Source: Shewanella amazonensis SB2B (lineage in GTDB: Bacteria; Pseudomonadota; Gammaproteobacteria; Enterobacterales; Shewanellaceae). From it: a stretch of DNA of 64,000 bases. The notes beneath the pieces are model-generated. The model searched no databases and was not told the origin of the DNA. It saw only the letters and a list, made by a program, of their open reading frames with translations. This document shows, one piece after another, positions 62,908-64,000 of this stretch; position 1 is the stretch's first letter, and the number at the start of each line of letters is the position of its first letter. Location: the NCBI RefSeq assembly GCF_000015245.1, contig NC_008700.1, forward strand, positions 3,856,501 through 3,920,500. The letters run 5' to 3'. A program made the position numbers and the translations under genes.

Positions 62908-64000
62908 CAAAGGGGTGTTTTTCCGCCTCGACGATTTGCCTGAGGCGGCCCGGGTGCCGGGTGCAGAGCGTGATGCGCTGCTGCTGCGGGTGATTGGCAG
63001 CCCCGACCCCTATGGCAAGCACACCGACGGCATGGGCGGCGCCACGTCCAGCACCAGCAAGTGCGTGATCATGAATAAAAGCAGCGTGCCCGGTCACGAT
63101 GTGGATTACCTCTACGGTCAGGTGTCCATCGACACCGCCTTCGTCGACTGGAGCGGTAACTGCGGCAACCTGTCCACCGCCGCCGGCGCCTTTGCGATTC
63201 ACGCGGGTTTGGTGGATGCTTCCCGGGTGCCTGAAAACGGTATCTGCGAAGTGCGGATCTGGCAGGCCAATATCGGTAAAACCATTATTGCCCATGTGCC
63301 CGTGACCAACGGCGAAGTGCAGGAAACCGGTGATTTTGAACTGGATGGGGTGACCTTTCCGGCCGCCGAAATCGTGCTGGAGTTTGTCGATCCTGCGGAT
63401 GATGGAGAGGATGGTGGCGCCATGTTCCCCACCGGCAATCTGGTGGACGAGCTGGAAGTACCCTCCGAGGTGCACCCGAGCGGTAAAATCCGCGCGACCC
63501 TGATAAACGCCGGTATCCCCACGATTTTCGTCAACGCCGAAGACCTGGGTTATCGCGGCGATGAGCTGCAGGAGGCCATCAATGGCAATCCGGTGGCCCT
63601 TGCCATGTTTGAGCAGCTGCGTGCCCACGGCGCCATCAGGATGGGGCTTATCAAGACCCTGGATGAAGCCAAAACCCGCCAGCACACCCCCAAGGTGGCC
63701 TTTGTGACCAACCCCATGACCCATGTGGTGTCGAGCGGCAAGACAGTGGCTGAGGATGAAGTCGACCTGCTGGTCCGGGCGCTGTCCATGGGCAAGCTGC
63801 ACCACGCCATGATGGGCACAGCTGCGGTGGCCATAGGCACGGCGGCCGCCATTCCCGGCACATTGGTGAATCTTGCCGCCGGTGGCGGCGAGCGTCAGGC
63901 GGTGCGTTTCGGCCATCCGTCCGGCACGTTACGCGTAGGCGCCGAGGCCAAACAGGTGGACGGCCAGTGGACTGTCACCAAGGCCATCATGAGCCGCTCG
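62855..64000 (+). CDS. prpF: 2-methylaconitate cis-trans isomerase PrpF (3' end outside window)
   Basis: 382 residues to the window end and still open; related proteins are ~390-400 residues, so only a few are missing. The ATG at 62855 has GGAG at good spacing. Family signatures include ATYMRGGTSKGVFF, and Lys69 (STSKC) and Cys103 (GNCGN), which match the Lys and Cys described near the active site of the Shewanella enzyme. It partners AcnD in the methylcitrate cycle. A 363-bp gap to acnD contains the partial duplicate of its own 5' end. Confidence 0.93.
   Translation, partial: MFKPQIRIPATYMRGGTSKGVFFRLDDLPEAARVPGAERDALLLRVIGSPDPYGKHTDGMGGATSSTSKCVIMNKSSVPGHDVDYLYGQVSIDTAFVDWSGNCGNLSTAAGAFAIHAGLVDASRVPENGICEVRIWQANIGKTIIAHVPVTNGEVQETGDFELDGVTFPAAEIVLEFVDPADDGEDGGAMFPTGNLVDELEVPSEVHPSGKIRATLINAGIPTIFVNAEDLGYRGDELQEAINGNPVALAMFEQLRAHGAIRMGLIKTLDEAKTRQHTPKVAFVTNPMTHVVSSGKTVAEDEVDLLVRALSMGKLHHAMMGTAAVAIGTAAAIPGTLVNLAAGGGERQAVRFGHPSGTLRVGAEAKQVDGQWTVTKAIMSRS

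Noticed and set aside
62732..63916. 394-codon antisense frame over prpF
   Set aside because: PrpF on the plus strand has conserved motifs and an SD site. The antisense product has skewed His/Gly content and no recognised domain.

Overview
The window reads as a gammaproteobacterial chromosome, most likely Shewanella. The evidence is a Bpf/Lap-type giant adhesin locus with its c-di-GMP controlled protease switch, a prpR-prpB-prpC-acnD-prpF propionate locus, an ilvGMDA operon with ilvC/ilvY next to it, and an arg-his-pro tRNA cluster. This assignment comes from gene content and protein resemblance only; no database search was run. Genes are densely packed and there is no insertion sequence, prophage or CRISPR array.

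Layout. (1) 1-17701: the C-terminal part of a giant RTX adhesin (two arrays of nearly identical ~111-aa and 105-aa repeats, then T1SS-type domains and a C-terminal RTX block). It is followed in the same direction by its type I secretion system (ABC ATPase, membrane fusion protein, TolC-like outer membrane protein), an OmpA-like lipoprotein, a LapG-like periplasmic cysteine protease and a LapD-like degenerate GGDEF/EAL receptor. Together they form a surface-retention switch for biofilm formation. (2) 17896-18337: four tRNA genes on the minus strand (Arg-CCG, His-GTG and two identical Pro-TGG in transcription order). (3) 18554-28140: a dual-GAF/GGDEF protein with a degenerate EAL domain, Rep helicase, and a TetR-regulated RND efflux pair. 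(4) 28378-36486: katG, ubiK, a HupE-like membrane protein with a small unknown partner, creD, a PAP2 phosphatase, an orphan family-3 solute-binding protein and a class V aminotransferase.

(5) 36579-45196: branched-chain amino acid synthesis. ilvG-ilvM-ilvD-ilvA are tightly coupled on the minus strand, preceded by an Ile/Val/Leu-rich leader peptide and attenuator hairpin, and closed by a terminator. ilvC (minus) and its LysR regulator ilvY (plus) diverge beside it. There is no ilvE in this operon. (6) 45208-56481: paeA/ytfL, two more orphan family-3 binding proteins, a membrane diguanylate cyclase paired with a type-1 periplasmic binding protein, comM, two tandem YihG-like acyltransferases, a small secreted unknown and a DUF523 protein. 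(7) 56601-64000: the propionate/2-methylcitrate cycle genes under a GntR-type PrpR, with candidate TTGTTGACAA operators. prpF runs off the window end and its 5' end is partly duplicated.

The most unusual items are the near-perfect adhesin repeats with an alternating two-unit pattern, the binding protein/diguanylate cyclase pair, the ilv leader and the hairpin cluster upstream of it, and the partial 5' duplication of prpF with an inverted repeat around its start. c-di-GMP signalling is over-represented: one receptor and two predicted cyclases in 50 kb. I did not find a clearly new multi-gene system; the binding protein/cyclase pair is the best candidate for a little-described sensory module.
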